Shown here in pieces: positions 7,738-15,238 of a stretch of 23,783 nucleotides of DNA. A model generated the notes under the pieces. That model was not told the origin of the DNA, did not search any database, and saw nothing but the letters and a program-made list of their open reading frames with translations. The position numbers and the translations under genes are program-made. This DNA comes from Candidatus Harrisonbacteria bacterium CG10_big_fil_rev_8_21_14_0_10_44_23 (lineage in GTDB: Bacteria; Patescibacteriota; Minisyncoccia; UBA6257; 1-14-0-10-44-23), in the NCBI GenBank assembly GCA_002773475.1, contig PFBB01000017.1, positions 1-23,783 on the forward strand, given 5' to 3'. How positions within the stretch are numbered: position 1 is the first letter of the stretch; every line of letters begins with the position of its first letter.

Positions 7738-9127
7738 ATCTACCTTAAAAAACCGTGGGCAATCCCTGATTGAGGTCGTCATCGGGGTCGGCCTATCCAG
7801 CATTTTTATTGCCGGAGCCGTTGGCGCCATAGTTTTATCGCTGAGAGTGGGAAACGATAACCAATTTAGTCAAATTGCCTCTGAGCTAAACCATAAAATT
7901 GCCGAAGAAATCGTTGCTATTTCCCGCAACGACTGGAACGATGTCCGAGATTTAAGCACCTCCACCCCCTATCACACCACCTCCAGTGGTAGTTTTTATG
8001 CTGTCGTCTCTGGCACCACCACAGTCCAAGTAGATCAATATAGTTTTGAGCAGTCATTTATATTAGACGACGTTTACCGAGATGGAGAAAACAATGTTGT
8101 TGCCTCCGGCGGATCCTGGGACCCCGCCACAAAAAAAATCACTCTCACTACTGCATGGGATCAAGATGGCAATAGTGGATCATTAAGCTTTGTCCGCTAC
8201 ATAACCAGTTACGGCAATGCCGTTTTCCACCAAACTGACTGGTCAGGGGGAGCTGATCAACCTGGCCCCATAACCACCGTAAATAATCTGTTTGCAACAT
8301 CAACAAATATCAATTTCTCCGTATCGGGTGAGATATTCATAGAAAACTTCAGTGGCCAGACCGCTAGTTCTAGCGCAAACATAGACGAAGTAGATCACTG
8401 GGCTTGGAATGATGTTATCGGCTGGATAGATTTTAATACCGGCAACGTTCAGATAACCTCTACCACTATTAACGGCTATGCTTCCAGCTCTGTGGGTGAA
8501 ATTGCTCTCAATTGCGCTACATCCCCAGCGGCAGACTGCTCTAATTCCTACGAAGTTCTAAACGACGGCAGTGGCAACCTATCTGGCTGGGCTTGGAACG
8601 ACATAATCGGCTGGATTAGTTTTGCCTCCACCAGTCCAACAACCTATGATGTTAGCATCGACACTGCTACCGGTGAGTTTACTGGCTGGGCTTGGAACGA
8701 CATAATCGGCTGGATTAGTTTTAACTGTTCCGACTCGGGCTCGTGCGGAACAAGCGACTACAAAGTTAAAACCCTCTGGGGATCTGAAGTGATTTCTTCC
8801 ACCCTAACTTCCAGTATTTTTGACACACAAAAAACTCAAGGTGCTACCTTCAACTCGGTCATGTGGCAAGGATCTCTCCCAGCCGGAACTGCAGTAAAAT
8901 TTCAAATTGCTACGTCCGACTCTTCTTCGGGGCCGTGGGATTTTATTGGCCCAGATGGATCTAGCGCCACCTACTATCAACCCACCGGCCCAGACACCCA
9001 AATCACCCTTTCAAAAGCCAACCACAATAAGCAGCAATATGTTCGCTACAAAGTGTTCATCGAGTCCGATATAGATAGGACCGAAACACCAACCGTGCGT
9101 GATATAATTATCTCCTGGAGCTACTAA
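7730..9127 (+). CDS. Large prepilin-like surface protein with W-AWND-IGWI repeats
   Basis: A 465-residue protein with a class III-like signal (MNKSTLKNRG|QSLIEVVIGVGLSSIFIAGAVGAIVL), so it is probably exported and anchored through the pilus machinery as a large minor pilin. Residues ~40-200 are a beta-rich domain. Three repeats of the W-AWND-IGWI-F type lie near 223-235, 286-297 and 319-330; repeats of this kind are frequent in candidate-phylum surface proteins. A C-terminal beta-sandwich-like region follows (about 345-465). The natural start is the ATG at 7730, just before the pilin-like helix and overlapping the previous stop by 8 nt. GGAGG (7717-7721) lies 8 nt before it, one of the few SD-like sequences in the window, but it also encodes Gly-Gly of the upstream gene. 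Confidence 0.88.
   Translation: MNKSTLKNRGQSLIEVVIGVGLSSIFIAGAVGAIVLSLRVGNDNQFSQIASELNHKIAEEIVAISRNDWNDVRDLSTSTPYHTTSSGSFYAVVSGTTTVQVDQYSFEQSFILDDVYRDGENNVVASGGSWDPATKKITLTTAWDQDGNSGSLSFVRYITSYGNAVFHQTDWSGGADQPGPITTVNNLFATSTNINFSVSGEIFIENFSGQTASSSANIDEVDHWAWNDVIGWIDFNTGNVQITSTTINGYASSSVGEIALNCATSPAADCSNSYEVLNDGSGNLSGWAWNDIIGWISFASTSPTTYDVSIDTATGEFTGWAWNDIIGWISFNCSDSGSCGTSDYKVKTLWGSEVISSTLTSSIFDTQKTQGATFNSVMWQGSLPAGTAVKFQIATSDSSSGPWDFIGPDGSSATYYQPTGPDTQITLSKANHNKQQYVRYKVFIESDIDRTETPTVRDIIISWSY
8583..8722 (+). repeat. Exact 41-bp direct repeat encoding GWAWNDIIGWISF
   Basis: The 41 bases at 8583-8623 recur without mismatch at 8682-8722, 99 bp apart (start to start). A diverged third unit lies at about 8398-8435. 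Exact identity of two units beside a diverged one points to recent duplication or conversion within the gene. Confidence 0.92.
9100..9108 (+). promoter_or_regulatory. Extended -10 (TGA TATAAT) at the end of the preceding gene
   Basis: TGATATAAT occurs inside the last codons of the 7730-9127 gene, 20 nt before the next ATG, with a predicted leader of about 14 nt. It is identical to the elements before pilC and the transketolase gene. Because it also codes for protein it could be chance. Confidence 0.4.
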
Positions 9128-9128
9128 A

Positions 9129-9569
9129 ATGGTAAATCTAAAAAAGCTTCTAAAAAAAATTAACGGAGTAGCCTCCCTGCCCACCATTCTCCTCTTTGGC
9201 GCCCTATTAATCGAAGTCGCAATCGCCAGCACGCTTTTAATTTACTATCTCAACACCAGTGTTTATGGTACCCGCCTCGCTAATGAGGCACTCTTAGCCG
9301 CCCAATCTGGAGTTGATGACGCAATAGTAAAAATTATTTTAGATAAAGACTGTCCAAACGCTAGCTGCGCGAGCAACTACACTCTCACCGTTGGTCAAAG
9401 AGAGGCAGACGTAACTATTTGTAAAGATACCTGTAGCGGCAGTGGCACTACTCAAATCACCTCCGTTGGAAGCGCCTTTACTAAGAAGCACCAACTAATT
9501 GCTATTGTTAATATAGATCCAGTAACCGGAGAGCTAAGTGTAACTTCAGTTTTAGACACACCACTATAA
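9129..9569 (+). CDS. Small membrane-anchored protein of the pilus locus (PilX-like)
   Basis: A 146-residue protein with a basic N-terminus (MVNLKKLLKKINGVAS), one transmembrane helix (about 17-40, LPTILLFGALLIEVAIASTLLIYYL) and an extracytoplasmic part starting NEALLAAQSGVDDAI. That layout is reminiscent of PilX/minor-pilin proteins in which AA-GV-A follows the helix. Glu in the helix (LIEVAIA) fits a pilin-like assembly helix, but there is no canonical FTLIE cleavage site. Four Cys in the soluble part (DKDCPNASC, CKDTC) could make two disulphides. It starts one base after the previous stop, and its own stop overlaps the next ATG (TAATG). The function is inferred from context. Confidence 0.72.
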   Translation: MVNLKKLLKKINGVASLPTILLFGALLIEVAIASTLLIYYLNTSVYGTRLANEALLAAQSGVDDAIVKIILDKDCPNASCASNYTLTVGQREADVTICKDTCSGSGTTQITSVGSAFTKKHQLIAIVNIDPVTGELSVTSVLDTPL

Positions 9570-11101
9570 TGAAACTCCTCTTCGCATCCAAAATCATGTC
9601 CCTCCTCTCCCCCGATCCCAAAATCGGCGGATTAGAGATATCGCACGATTCAGTTCGTTACGTTTCGGTGCGAAATCTTAAGAGCGTCACCCAAGCCTCA
9701 GTAAAGCTCGCTCCAAAAACTATTGTCAACGGAGAAATTAAGGAACGGCGCAAACTCTTTGAGGCCCTAGTTAAGCTTCAAAAACGCGTTTCTCCAAAAG
9801 GAAAAACTGTTCACGTTAACCTCATTCTTTCTTCTTTCCTAGTCTTCACTCAAGCCTTTAATACTCCCGACCTAGAAGGAGAAGACCTAAAAGAAGCCAT
9901 CGATCTAAATCTGCAGGGTCTCTCCCCGCAAGATATCGAAAACAATTATTACGATTGGCAAGAAATCGGCAAAGCAACAGACGGGACTAATTTAGAGCTG
10001 CTCGGAGCCTTTGCCAACAACAAAATTGTCGACCAGTACACCAGCATTCTCTTCCAAGCCGGCTTTGATGTTAGCTCGATTGAATTCCCTGGCGCAGCAA
10101 TCGCCAGACTCCTAAAGGATCGTTGGTCCCAAGACAGCAAAAAGGCAAATTATCTAGTTGTTTACACCAACAGCGAGGGTGTCTTACTGTTGATTATTAA
10201 AAACGACGCTCTTTATTTTAACCACTTTAACGCCTGGAAGGATCTCTTAAAAAACCCGGAGGAGAAAATTGAGTTTGAGCACATTCAGCAATTCTTTAAA
10301 CAAGACCTACAAAAAGTCCTAAACTTTTACCACGGAAAGACAAAACACCGGATTGAAAAAGCTGTCATTCTATCTCCCTTCTTCGAGTACGACATATCTC
10401 AATTATTAGAAAAAGAGTTTCGGGTTGAAGCAGTCGAGCTCTCTATCCCCGATCTTCCCGTCACCCCTCCATGGTTTCCAGTCCTCGGCGCCTGCCTTCG
10501 GGGCTTAATCCCTCGATCCAAAGATGTCTACATCAGTTTGGGAAAAAGCAATATCCAGCAAGGTTATTATCACAGCAAAAGCTTGTCCTTTATTAAAATG
10601 TGGAGAAAGATTTCTGTCACCACTTTATTATTTATGATCCTCTCCTTTGCTGGTTTAGATTTTTTACTGCTCCAAACTCAGCTAAATCAGGGATTGGACG
10701 AGCTTGGGGGCGCCACCCTGACCTATCAAGAAGAGTACAACAACTATCAAACTCGGGCTGAAGAATTCAATTCCTTAATAGCCACAATCGAAAAGGTAGA
10801 AAAGGAAGAGACTCCATTTTCTCCGGTAATCGAAAACGTCCGCACTCATGCAGCAGGTTTAGCCACGATAAACCGCATATTTTTCGATAAGCAAAATTCA
10901 GTTATATTGATCAACGCCAATAGCAACTCAGAAATAACCGCCCTCGAGTTTAAAAAGTCCCTAGAGGAAGACCCCTATTTCACCAATATCAACTTACCTC
11001 TCTCCAACATAAAATCCCAGCCTGACGGCACAGTCTCCCTGTCCCTCACCCTAAATATTCGAGCCCAACTAAAAGAAATCCCCACCCCAGAGACGCGGTA
11101 G
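9569..11101 (+). CDS. PilM-PilN fusion protein
   Basis: A 510-residue protein that joins two pilus-alignment components. Residues ~15-340 resemble the actin-like PilM (GGLEISHDSVRYVSV at the start, then LSSFLVFTQAF-TPDLEGEDLKEAIDL and the AAIARLL region). Near 346-366 there is one transmembrane helix (ISVTTLLFMILSFAGLDFLLL), then a coiled, Glu-rich stretch and a periplasmic-type domain (VIENVRTHAAGLATINRIFFDK... to the end) as in PilN. PilM and PilN are normally separate partners. No separate PilO is seen, and no secretin is expected in a cell lacking a classical outer membrane. The canonical PilM phosphate-1 motif (GIDIGSSS) is degraded to GLEISHDS. The TAATG overlap couples it to the preceding gene. 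Confidence 0.85.
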   Translation: MKLLFASKIMSLLSPDPKIGGLEISHDSVRYVSVRNLKSVTQASVKLAPKTIVNGEIKERRKLFEALVKLQKRVSPKGKTVHVNLILSSFLVFTQAFNTPDLEGEDLKEAIDLNLQGLSPQDIENNYYDWQEIGKATDGTNLELLGAFANNKIVDQYTSILFQAGFDVSSIEFPGAAIARLLKDRWSQDSKKANYLVVYTNSEGVLLLIIKNDALYFNHFNAWKDLLKNPEEKIEFEHIQQFFKQDLQKVLNFYHGKTKHRIEKAVILSPFFEYDISQLLEKEFRVEAVELSIPDLPVTPPWFPVLGACLRGLIPRSKDVYISLGKSNIQQGYYHSKSLSFIKMWRKISVTTLLFMILSFAGLDFLLLQTQLNQGLDELGGATLTYQEEYNNYQTRAEEFNSLIATIEKVEKEETPFSPVIENVRTHAAGLATINRIFFDKQNSVILINANSNSEITALEFKKSLEEDPYFTNINLPLSNIKSQPDGTVSLSLTLNIRAQLKEIPTPETR

Positions 11102-11590
11102 CTAACCAACGATTCTCTCTATTTCAACTAGGGCTTGTTCTGCGACTTTAGAAAACGCCCGATTAGCAAAAAATCCAAAATGTTTAAGCACAAAATCTTC
11201 GGCTTTCTGCCGAATTTTTTCTTTCGGGTTTCTAATCCCAATTCTTAGCCTCCAAAAATCCTGTGTACCGAAGCTAGCAATAATACTCTCCGCCCCTCGG
11301 TGGCCCGCTCCCGACCTATCTCGGCTTAGCTTAAACGTCCCCAAGGATAGATCGCTATCATCGTGACAAATTATGCAGTTTTGAATATCAAAGTTTTTAT
11401 TCTTCAAAAGGTCTTTTACCGCCGGTCCTGATTGATTCATAAATTTATCAGAATACAAAAATTGCACACCCGGCAGACTTTCTTGGGCTAGCTTCTCTAT
11501 TTTATTCGCAACCACCATTCCCGCATTATGAAAAGTCCGCTCATACTTGGGTCCGGGATTGCCAATTCCTATAATCGCTTTAATCACCAT
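11102..11590 (-). CDS. pth: Peptidyl-tRNA hydrolase
   Basis: Releases tRNA from prematurely dropped peptidyl-tRNA. 162 residues from the chosen start. Family motifs are present: GIGNPG-YE-T-HNAG (9-24) with Asn11 and catalytic His21, FMNQSG (50-55) with the substrate-binding Asn, CHDDSDL (75-81) with the catalytic Asp, and GHRG (96-99). The last is unusual: most bacterial enzymes have GHNG, so the second Asn (E. coli N114) is replaced by Arg98. The longer reading from 11629 adds 13 residues with no family match, and the -10 element at 11600-11605 lies within it, so the start at 11590 is favoured. The stop codon abuts the PilM-PilN stop tail to tail with no spacer. Confidence 0.94.
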   Translation of the reverse strand: MVIKAIIGIGNPGPKYERTFHNAGMVVANKIEKLAQESLPGVQFLYSDKFMNQSGPAVKDLLKNKNFDIQNCIICHDDSDLSLGTFKLSRDRSGAGHRGAESIIASFGTQDFWRLRIGIRNPKEKIRQKAEDFVLKHFGFFANRAFSKVAEQALVEIERIVG

Positions 11591-11599
11591 ATCTATGTT

Positions 11600-11605
11600 A
11601 GTATA
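11600..11605 (-). promoter_or_regulatory. -10 element (TATACT) of pth
   Basis: On the - strand TATACT ends 9 nt before the pth ATG at 11590, predicting a leader of about 3 nt. No SD is possible in so short a leader. Confidence 0.6.
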
Positions 11606-11662
11606 CCCCCACACTAAAGAAATTATCAAAATTTATCTAGTTTTTAATTGCTTTTGACGAGT

Positions 11663-11671
11663 TGGTATAGT
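11663..11671 (+). promoter_or_regulatory. Extended -10 (TGG TATAGT) upstream of lepB
   Basis: TGGTATAGT lies 56 nt before the lepB ATG, giving a leader of about 50 nt, much longer than at most other promoters here. TAAAAT at 11671-11676 is an overlapping alternative. The leader is AT-rich and shows no SD. The gap 11591-11727 holds the divergent pth and lepB promoters. Confidence 0.5.
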
Positions 11672-11727
11672 AAAATCCAAGTACTGTTGTATTTTTAAGC
11701 AAATTTCTTCACTAATAGTCAAACAAG

Positions 11728-12279
11728 ATGAGAGATTTCATTGCTGGAATTTGGGAAATTTTAGAAGTGGTGCTTATCGCCCTTTTGACCGTATTTTTCA
11801 TTCGCAGCTTTATTATGCAGCCGTTTTTAGTAAGCGGGGCAAGCATGGAGCCAAACTTTGAGGACGGCAACTACCTTCTAATAGATGAAGCAACCTATTA
11901 TTTCCGCGAGCCAGCTCGAGGCGAGGTGATAGTCTTCCATTATCCCGCCGATAAATCATCCTTTTTCATCAAAAGAGTCATCGGCCTGCCAGGTGAAAGA
12001 GTGGTTATCGAGTCTGGATCCGTAAAAATTGCCCCTAAGAACGCTCCGGAAGATTTAAGAATCATCGACGAGCTGTATCTGGACCAAAACTTGCTAACCT
12101 CCGGCCATGCCGATATTATTCTCCAGGACAACGAATACTTCGTGTTGGGAGATAATCGCTCCAACAGCTTCGACTCTCGCAACTGGGGGACACTCAGCGA
12201 AGACAATATTGTTGGTCTAGTCCGCCTAAAACTATTCCCCTTCTCTGAATTCGGCACAATCGCAATCCCTAGCTACTAA
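11728..12279 (+). CDS. lepB: Signal peptidase I
   Basis: Membrane-anchored serine protease that removes Sec/Tat signal peptides. 183 residues, one N-terminal transmembrane helix (about 10-30). The catalytic Ser39 is in SGASMEP and the catalytic Lys82 in KRVIGLPGE. The C-terminal box GDNRSNSFDSRNWG (142-155) is intact. This short single-anchor form resembles the Gram-positive type. It leads the housekeeping block; hisS begins 7 nt after its stop. No SD is visible before the ATG. Confidence 0.96.
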   Translation: MRDFIAGIWEILEVVLIALLTVFFIRSFIMQPFLVSGASMEPNFEDGNYLLIDEATYYFREPARGEVIVFHYPADKSSFFIKRVIGLPGERVVIESGSVKIAPKNAPEDLRIIDELYLDQNLLTSGHADIILQDNEYFVLGDNRSNSFDSRNWGTLSEDNIVGLVRLKLFPFSEFGTIAIPSY

Positions 12280-12286
12280 ACAAAAT

Positions 12287-13606
12287 ATGGAAAAAAATAA
12301 AAAGACCAAAAAGCCTTCAAATAAAAAAGATTCTAACCAGTCCATTCGAGGAATGCGCGACATTCTACCAAAAGAGCAACCACTTTGGGAAAAGGCTTAT
12401 TCAACCTACAAAGAGGTGGCAAATTACTACAACTTCCAACCAATCACTACTCCGATAGTTGAGCAGTTAAGCCTCTACGAGCGCTCCAACCCTGAAGCTG
12501 ACCTAGTCAGTAAGGAAATGTATTATGTTAAGACCCGATCTGGTAAAGACACCCTAGCACTCCGCCCAGAAGGCACCCCAGGGGTCGTCAGAGCTTATTT
12601 AGAGCATGGGATGAAGAGTTGGCCCCACCCGGTAAAATTAAGCTATTACGGGCCATTTTTCCGCCACGACAAGCCTCAGCTAGGCCGCTACAGACAACTC
12701 CACCAAGCTGGATTTGAGGTATTTTCTAGCAAAATTGACCCCCTCTACGACGCCCAGGTGATTTTGGCTGGATTCCGCTTTATCGAGATGATGAAAATCA
12801 AAAACTGCTCAATCCACATTAACACCATTGGCACCCCACGCTGCCGGACTACATACATCCAAAAGCTAAAAGCCTTCTTTAAAGAAAAGCAAAAACTTTT
12901 AACCGTTGAGCAGAAAAAGCGACTAGAAAAAAACCCTCTCCGTCTTCTCGACAGCAAAGACAAAAACATCCAAGAGATGAAAGAAGAGGCTCCAACCATC
13001 CTTGATCACCTAGACTCTGATTCTAAAAAGCACTTTATGTCAGTTTTGGAATATCTCGAAGATCTTGGTCTCCCCTATACCCTAGACCACACCTTGGTGC
13101 GCGGATTAGATTATTATACTCACACCGTATTCGAATTTATCCTTGATCCAGAAAACGAAGCCGAAGACGAATTGAACTTCTCTCTCGGAGGTGGCGGTCG
13201 CTACGATTACTTGGTTGAGCAATTTGGTGGAAAGCCAACTCCAGCTACCGGAGTCGCCATCGGCATCGACCGCGTGCTTGATGTTATCAAAAAGAAAGAA
13301 ATCCAGGTCCTACCAAAAGCCAAAGAAAAAGTCTTCCTAATCCACATTGGCGACTTAGCAAAACGAAAAAGCCTCGCCCTCATCGAGCAGCTTCGCGATG
13401 CCAAGATCCCAGTACAAGAGGCCCTTGGAAAAGCCTCCTTGGCTGCTCAGCTAAAAATTGCCGACAAGGCTGGCTCCAAAACTGCTCTGATTTTTGGTCA
13501 GAAAGAAGCTTATGAAGAAACAGTTATCATCCGCGACATGAAGACTGGCGCACAAGAGACTGTTCCTTTGGCCAAACTAGCAAGCGCATTAAAGAAAAGG
13601 CTCTAA
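12287..13606 (+). CDS. hisS: Histidyl-tRNA synthetase
   Basis: Charges tRNA-His. 439 residues, class II. Motif 1 region is near YNFQPITTPIVEQ, motif 2 reads FFRHDKPQLGRYRQLHQAGFE, the histidine-specific peptide is LVRGLDYYTHTVFEF, and motif 3 is GVAIGIDRVL. The C-terminal ~90 residues (KEKVFLIHIGD... onward) form the anticodon-binding domain. The N-terminus has a Lys/Asn-rich extension of about 18 residues (MEKNKKTKKPSNKK) before SIRGMRDILP, the usual start of the conserved part. The gene is tightly packed between lepB and the HIT gene (3-nt gap), with no SD. Confidence 0.97.
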   Translation: MEKNKKTKKPSNKKDSNQSIRGMRDILPKEQPLWEKAYSTYKEVANYYNFQPITTPIVEQLSLYERSNPEADLVSKEMYYVKTRSGKDTLALRPEGTPGVVRAYLEHGMKSWPHPVKLSYYGPFFRHDKPQLGRYRQLHQAGFEVFSSKIDPLYDAQVILAGFRFIEMMKIKNCSIHINTIGTPRCRTTYIQKLKAFFKEKQKLLTVEQKKRLEKNPLRLLDSKDKNIQEMKEEAPTILDHLDSDSKKHFMSVLEYLEDLGLPYTLDHTLVRGLDYYTHTVFEFILDPENEAEDELNFSLGGGGRYDYLVEQFGGKPTPATGVAIGIDRVLDVIKKKEIQVLPKAKEKVFLIHIGDLAKRKSLALIEQLRDAKIPVQEALGKASLAAQLKIADKAGSKTALIFGQKEAYEETVIIRDMKTGAQETVPLAKLASALKKRL

Positions 13607-13609
13607 ACG

Positions 13610-14026
13610 ATGTCTACCATATTCGAAAAAATCATCAGCAAGGAAATTCCAGCTGAAATCCTCTACGAAGATGAAAATACTCTTGCCTTCTTGGACGCTA
13701 ACCCCTGCTCAGAAGGTCACACCTTGGTAATTCCTAAAAAGGCTGTTTCCAACCTAATTGAAGCCGACGAAGAAACCGTCTCTAATCTTTTTAAAACCGT
13801 AAAAAGGGTTACCAAAACACTCGCTGAGTCAGATCTAGACCCAGTTGGCTTTAGTATAGGGATAAATCATGGGGAAGAGGCTGGGCAGAGTATTAACCAC
13901 CTCCATGTTCACATCATCCCCCGCTATAAAGGAGATGGCGATGGCACCATCCGCAGCATGCACAGCATAGTTAGCAATCCGCCCACAAACGACCTAAATA
14001 CGGTGTTTAATAAGATCATTAAATAG
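13610..14026 (+). CDS. HIT-family nucleotide hydrolase (HinT-like)
   Basis: 138 residues. N-terminal IFEKIISKEIPAEILYED-TLAFLD is the standard HIT opening. The histidine triad is HLHVHI (97-102), with His101 the expected nucleophile and INHGEEAGQS upstream. Bacterial members hydrolyse AMP-lysine/phosphoramidate adducts; the true substrate here is unknown. The start lies 3 nt after the hisS stop with no SD. Confidence 0.95.
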   Translation: MSTIFEKIISKEIPAEILYEDENTLAFLDANPCSEGHTLVIPKKAVSNLIEADEETVSNLFKTVKRVTKTLAESDLDPVGFSIGINHGEEAGQSINHLHVHIIPRYKGDGDGTIRSMHSIVSNPPTNDLNTVFNKIIK

Positions 14027-14055
14027 CTAAGCTTGCCAATCCAGAAAAGATACAG

Positions 14056-14061
14056 TAGAAT
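14056..14061 (+). promoter_or_regulatory. -10-like TAGAAT upstream of rpsU
   Basis: TAGAAT, with an overlapping TACAGT just before it (14051-14056), lies 17 nt before the rpsU ATG and predicts a leader of about 11 nt. AGGA (14062-14065) is 13 nt from the ATG, too far for a normal SD. Confidence 0.4.
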
Positions 14062-14078
14062 AGGACGACATTGATTTT

Positions 14079-14288
14079 ATGCAAGTAAACAAACGAAAAA
14101 ATGAAACTAATAGCTCTCTTCTCTACCGCTTCACCCGCAAAACCAGACAGGGTGGCTTAAAGAAGGAGACTCGCAACCGTCGCTTTACTACGCGGCCAGT
14201 TTCAAAACGCAATCGCCGAATTTCTGCCATTCATCGAGATGAAAAAAAGCAGGACTTTAAGCGCAAGCGAAAACTTGGTCTACTTTAG
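14079..14288 (+). CDS. rpsU: Ribosomal protein bS21
   Basis: A 69-residue, extremely basic protein with the S21 pattern: N-terminal strand (VNKRKNE), then SLLYRFTRKTRQGGLKKETRNRRF, a P--KR-RR-SA motif, and a Lys/Arg-rich C-terminal helix. In the 30S subunit bS21 sits on the platform next to the 16S 3' end, where the anti-SD normally lies; in this organism that sequence is missing. It is followed 4 nt later by yqeY, the classical rpsU-yqeY pairing. No SD at a proper distance. Confidence 0.88.
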   Translation: MQVNKRKNETNSSLLYRFTRKTRQGGLKKETRNRRFTTRPVSKRNRRISAIHRDEKKQDFKRKRKLGLL

Positions 14289-14292
14289 ACCC

Positions 14293-14760
14293 ATGAACGC
14301 ATACGAAACCATTCAGGCCGAACTCAAGACGGCCCTCAAAGAATCTAAGCCAGAAAAAGTCATGCTTTTACGTGGCCTAGTTTCTGCTATTAAAAACGAG
14401 ATTATCGCTAAGCGAGCCAAAGACCCTCAGATCACCGAATTAACCGAAGAGGAGCAGATCCAAGTCTTGTCCAAGGAGGCTAAAAAACGCAAAGAAGCCG
14501 TGCAAGCATATAACGATGGTGGACGAGCTGATCTCGCCGAAAAAGAGCAACGCGAGCTAGACACAATCGCCCAATATCTTCCCGCCCAAATGAGCGAGGA
14601 TGATCTTAAAGCCGTAATTAAATCCGTAGTCGAATCCGATGGACTAACCGAATTTGGCCCAGCGATGCAAGCGGTGATGGCCAAAGTCAAAGGACAGGCT
14701 GATGGTAAACAGGTATCCCAATTTTTAAAACAAAAACTTGAAAATTCAGATGCTTTCTAA
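14293..14760 (+). CDS. yqeY: YqeY/GatB C-terminal-like protein
   Basis: 155 residues, all helical, with the YqeY pattern: an N-terminal AELKTALKESKPEKVMLLRGLVSAIKNEII, then EEEQIQVLSKEAKKRKEAVQAY, RADLAEKEQRELDTIAQYLPAQMSEDDL, and C-terminal FGPAMQAVMAKVKGQADGKQVSQFLKQ. This domain resembles the tRNA-binding tail of GatB and may act on aminoacyl-tRNA, but its role is unproven. An in-frame earlier start (14239) would overlap rpsU by 50 nt and add residues with no family match, so I use 14293. Confidence 0.93.
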   Translation: MNAYETIQAELKTALKESKPEKVMLLRGLVSAIKNEIIAKRAKDPQITELTEEEQIQVLSKEAKKRKEAVQAYNDGGRADLAEKEQRELDTIAQYLPAQMSEDDLKAVIKSVVESDGLTEFGPAMQAVMAKVKGQADGKQVSQFLKQKLENSDAF

Positions 14761-15175
14761 AGTCTCTGTATATTCTTTGGGAGAAAAGCCCCACTCTAAA
14801 AAACTTCTTGCAATCGCCGAAAATCTTGGGCAAAAACTCATCGCCCAATTAGAAAAGGGCGAACAAGCTTGCCCTGATAAAAATATCCATTCAATGAATG
14901 GATATTTTTGCGAAGTATTTTTAGTTGATAAAGAGATAATGGACAAAAACGTTCTATCCTTTCCGGCCCCAAAGGATTTTCCTCATCCCGACCTAGAGCA
15001 ACAACCCCTCGGTGAGATATACCTCAATCCCGAAGTTATCCAAAGTCAGGGACACGACTTAGAAGCCCTACTTATACACGGCTTTCTGCATTTACTTGGA
15101 TATGACCACCAAGGAAAAGATGATACAATTAGCATGCAAGAGCAAGAGCAAAAACTCCTTCACGCCTTTTGCTAA
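14750..15175 (+). CDS. ybeY: Endoribonuclease YbeY (16S rRNA 3'-end maturation), with a shortened core
   Basis: The zinc-binding signature HGFLHLLGYDH gives the ligands His110, His114 and His120 (141-residue numbering), followed by the family tail SMQEQEQKLL. The VLSFPAP and GEIYLNPEVI segments are also recognisable. In most YbeY proteins VLSFP is preceded by LN--YR---KPTD, which contains the conserved Arg (E. coli R59). Here the sequence goes from FLVDKEIMDK straight to NVLSFP, so about ten residues and that Arg are missing. The start at 14750 overlaps the yqeY stop by 11 nt; a TTG at 14738 is an alternative. YbeY takes part in 16S 3'-end processing, which is notable beside an altered 16S 3' end. 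Confidence 0.9.
   Translation: MLSKVSVYSLGEKPHSKKLLAIAENLGQKLIAQLEKGEQACPDKNIHSMNGYFCEVFLVDKEIMDKNVLSFPAPKDFPHPDLEQQPLGEIYLNPEVIQSQGHDLEALLIHGFLHLLGYDHQGKDDTISMQEQEQKLLHAFC
14879..14909 (+). other. 14-bp perfect hairpin inside ybeY
   Basis: AAAAATATCCATTC (14879-14892) and GAATGGATATTTTT (14896-14909) form a perfect stem with a 3-nt loop. It is AT-rich and ends in five T, so it resembles a weak terminator inside the coding region, at codons for about residues 44-53. It may modulate read-through into the rest of ybeY and into ftsA. Confidence 0.5.
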
Positions 15176-15238
15176 GGAGATTTTGTCGGTTTTTTTGCTT
15201 TTCAAGTCCCCTACCCCATACTTTGTGCCTTCCTAACT

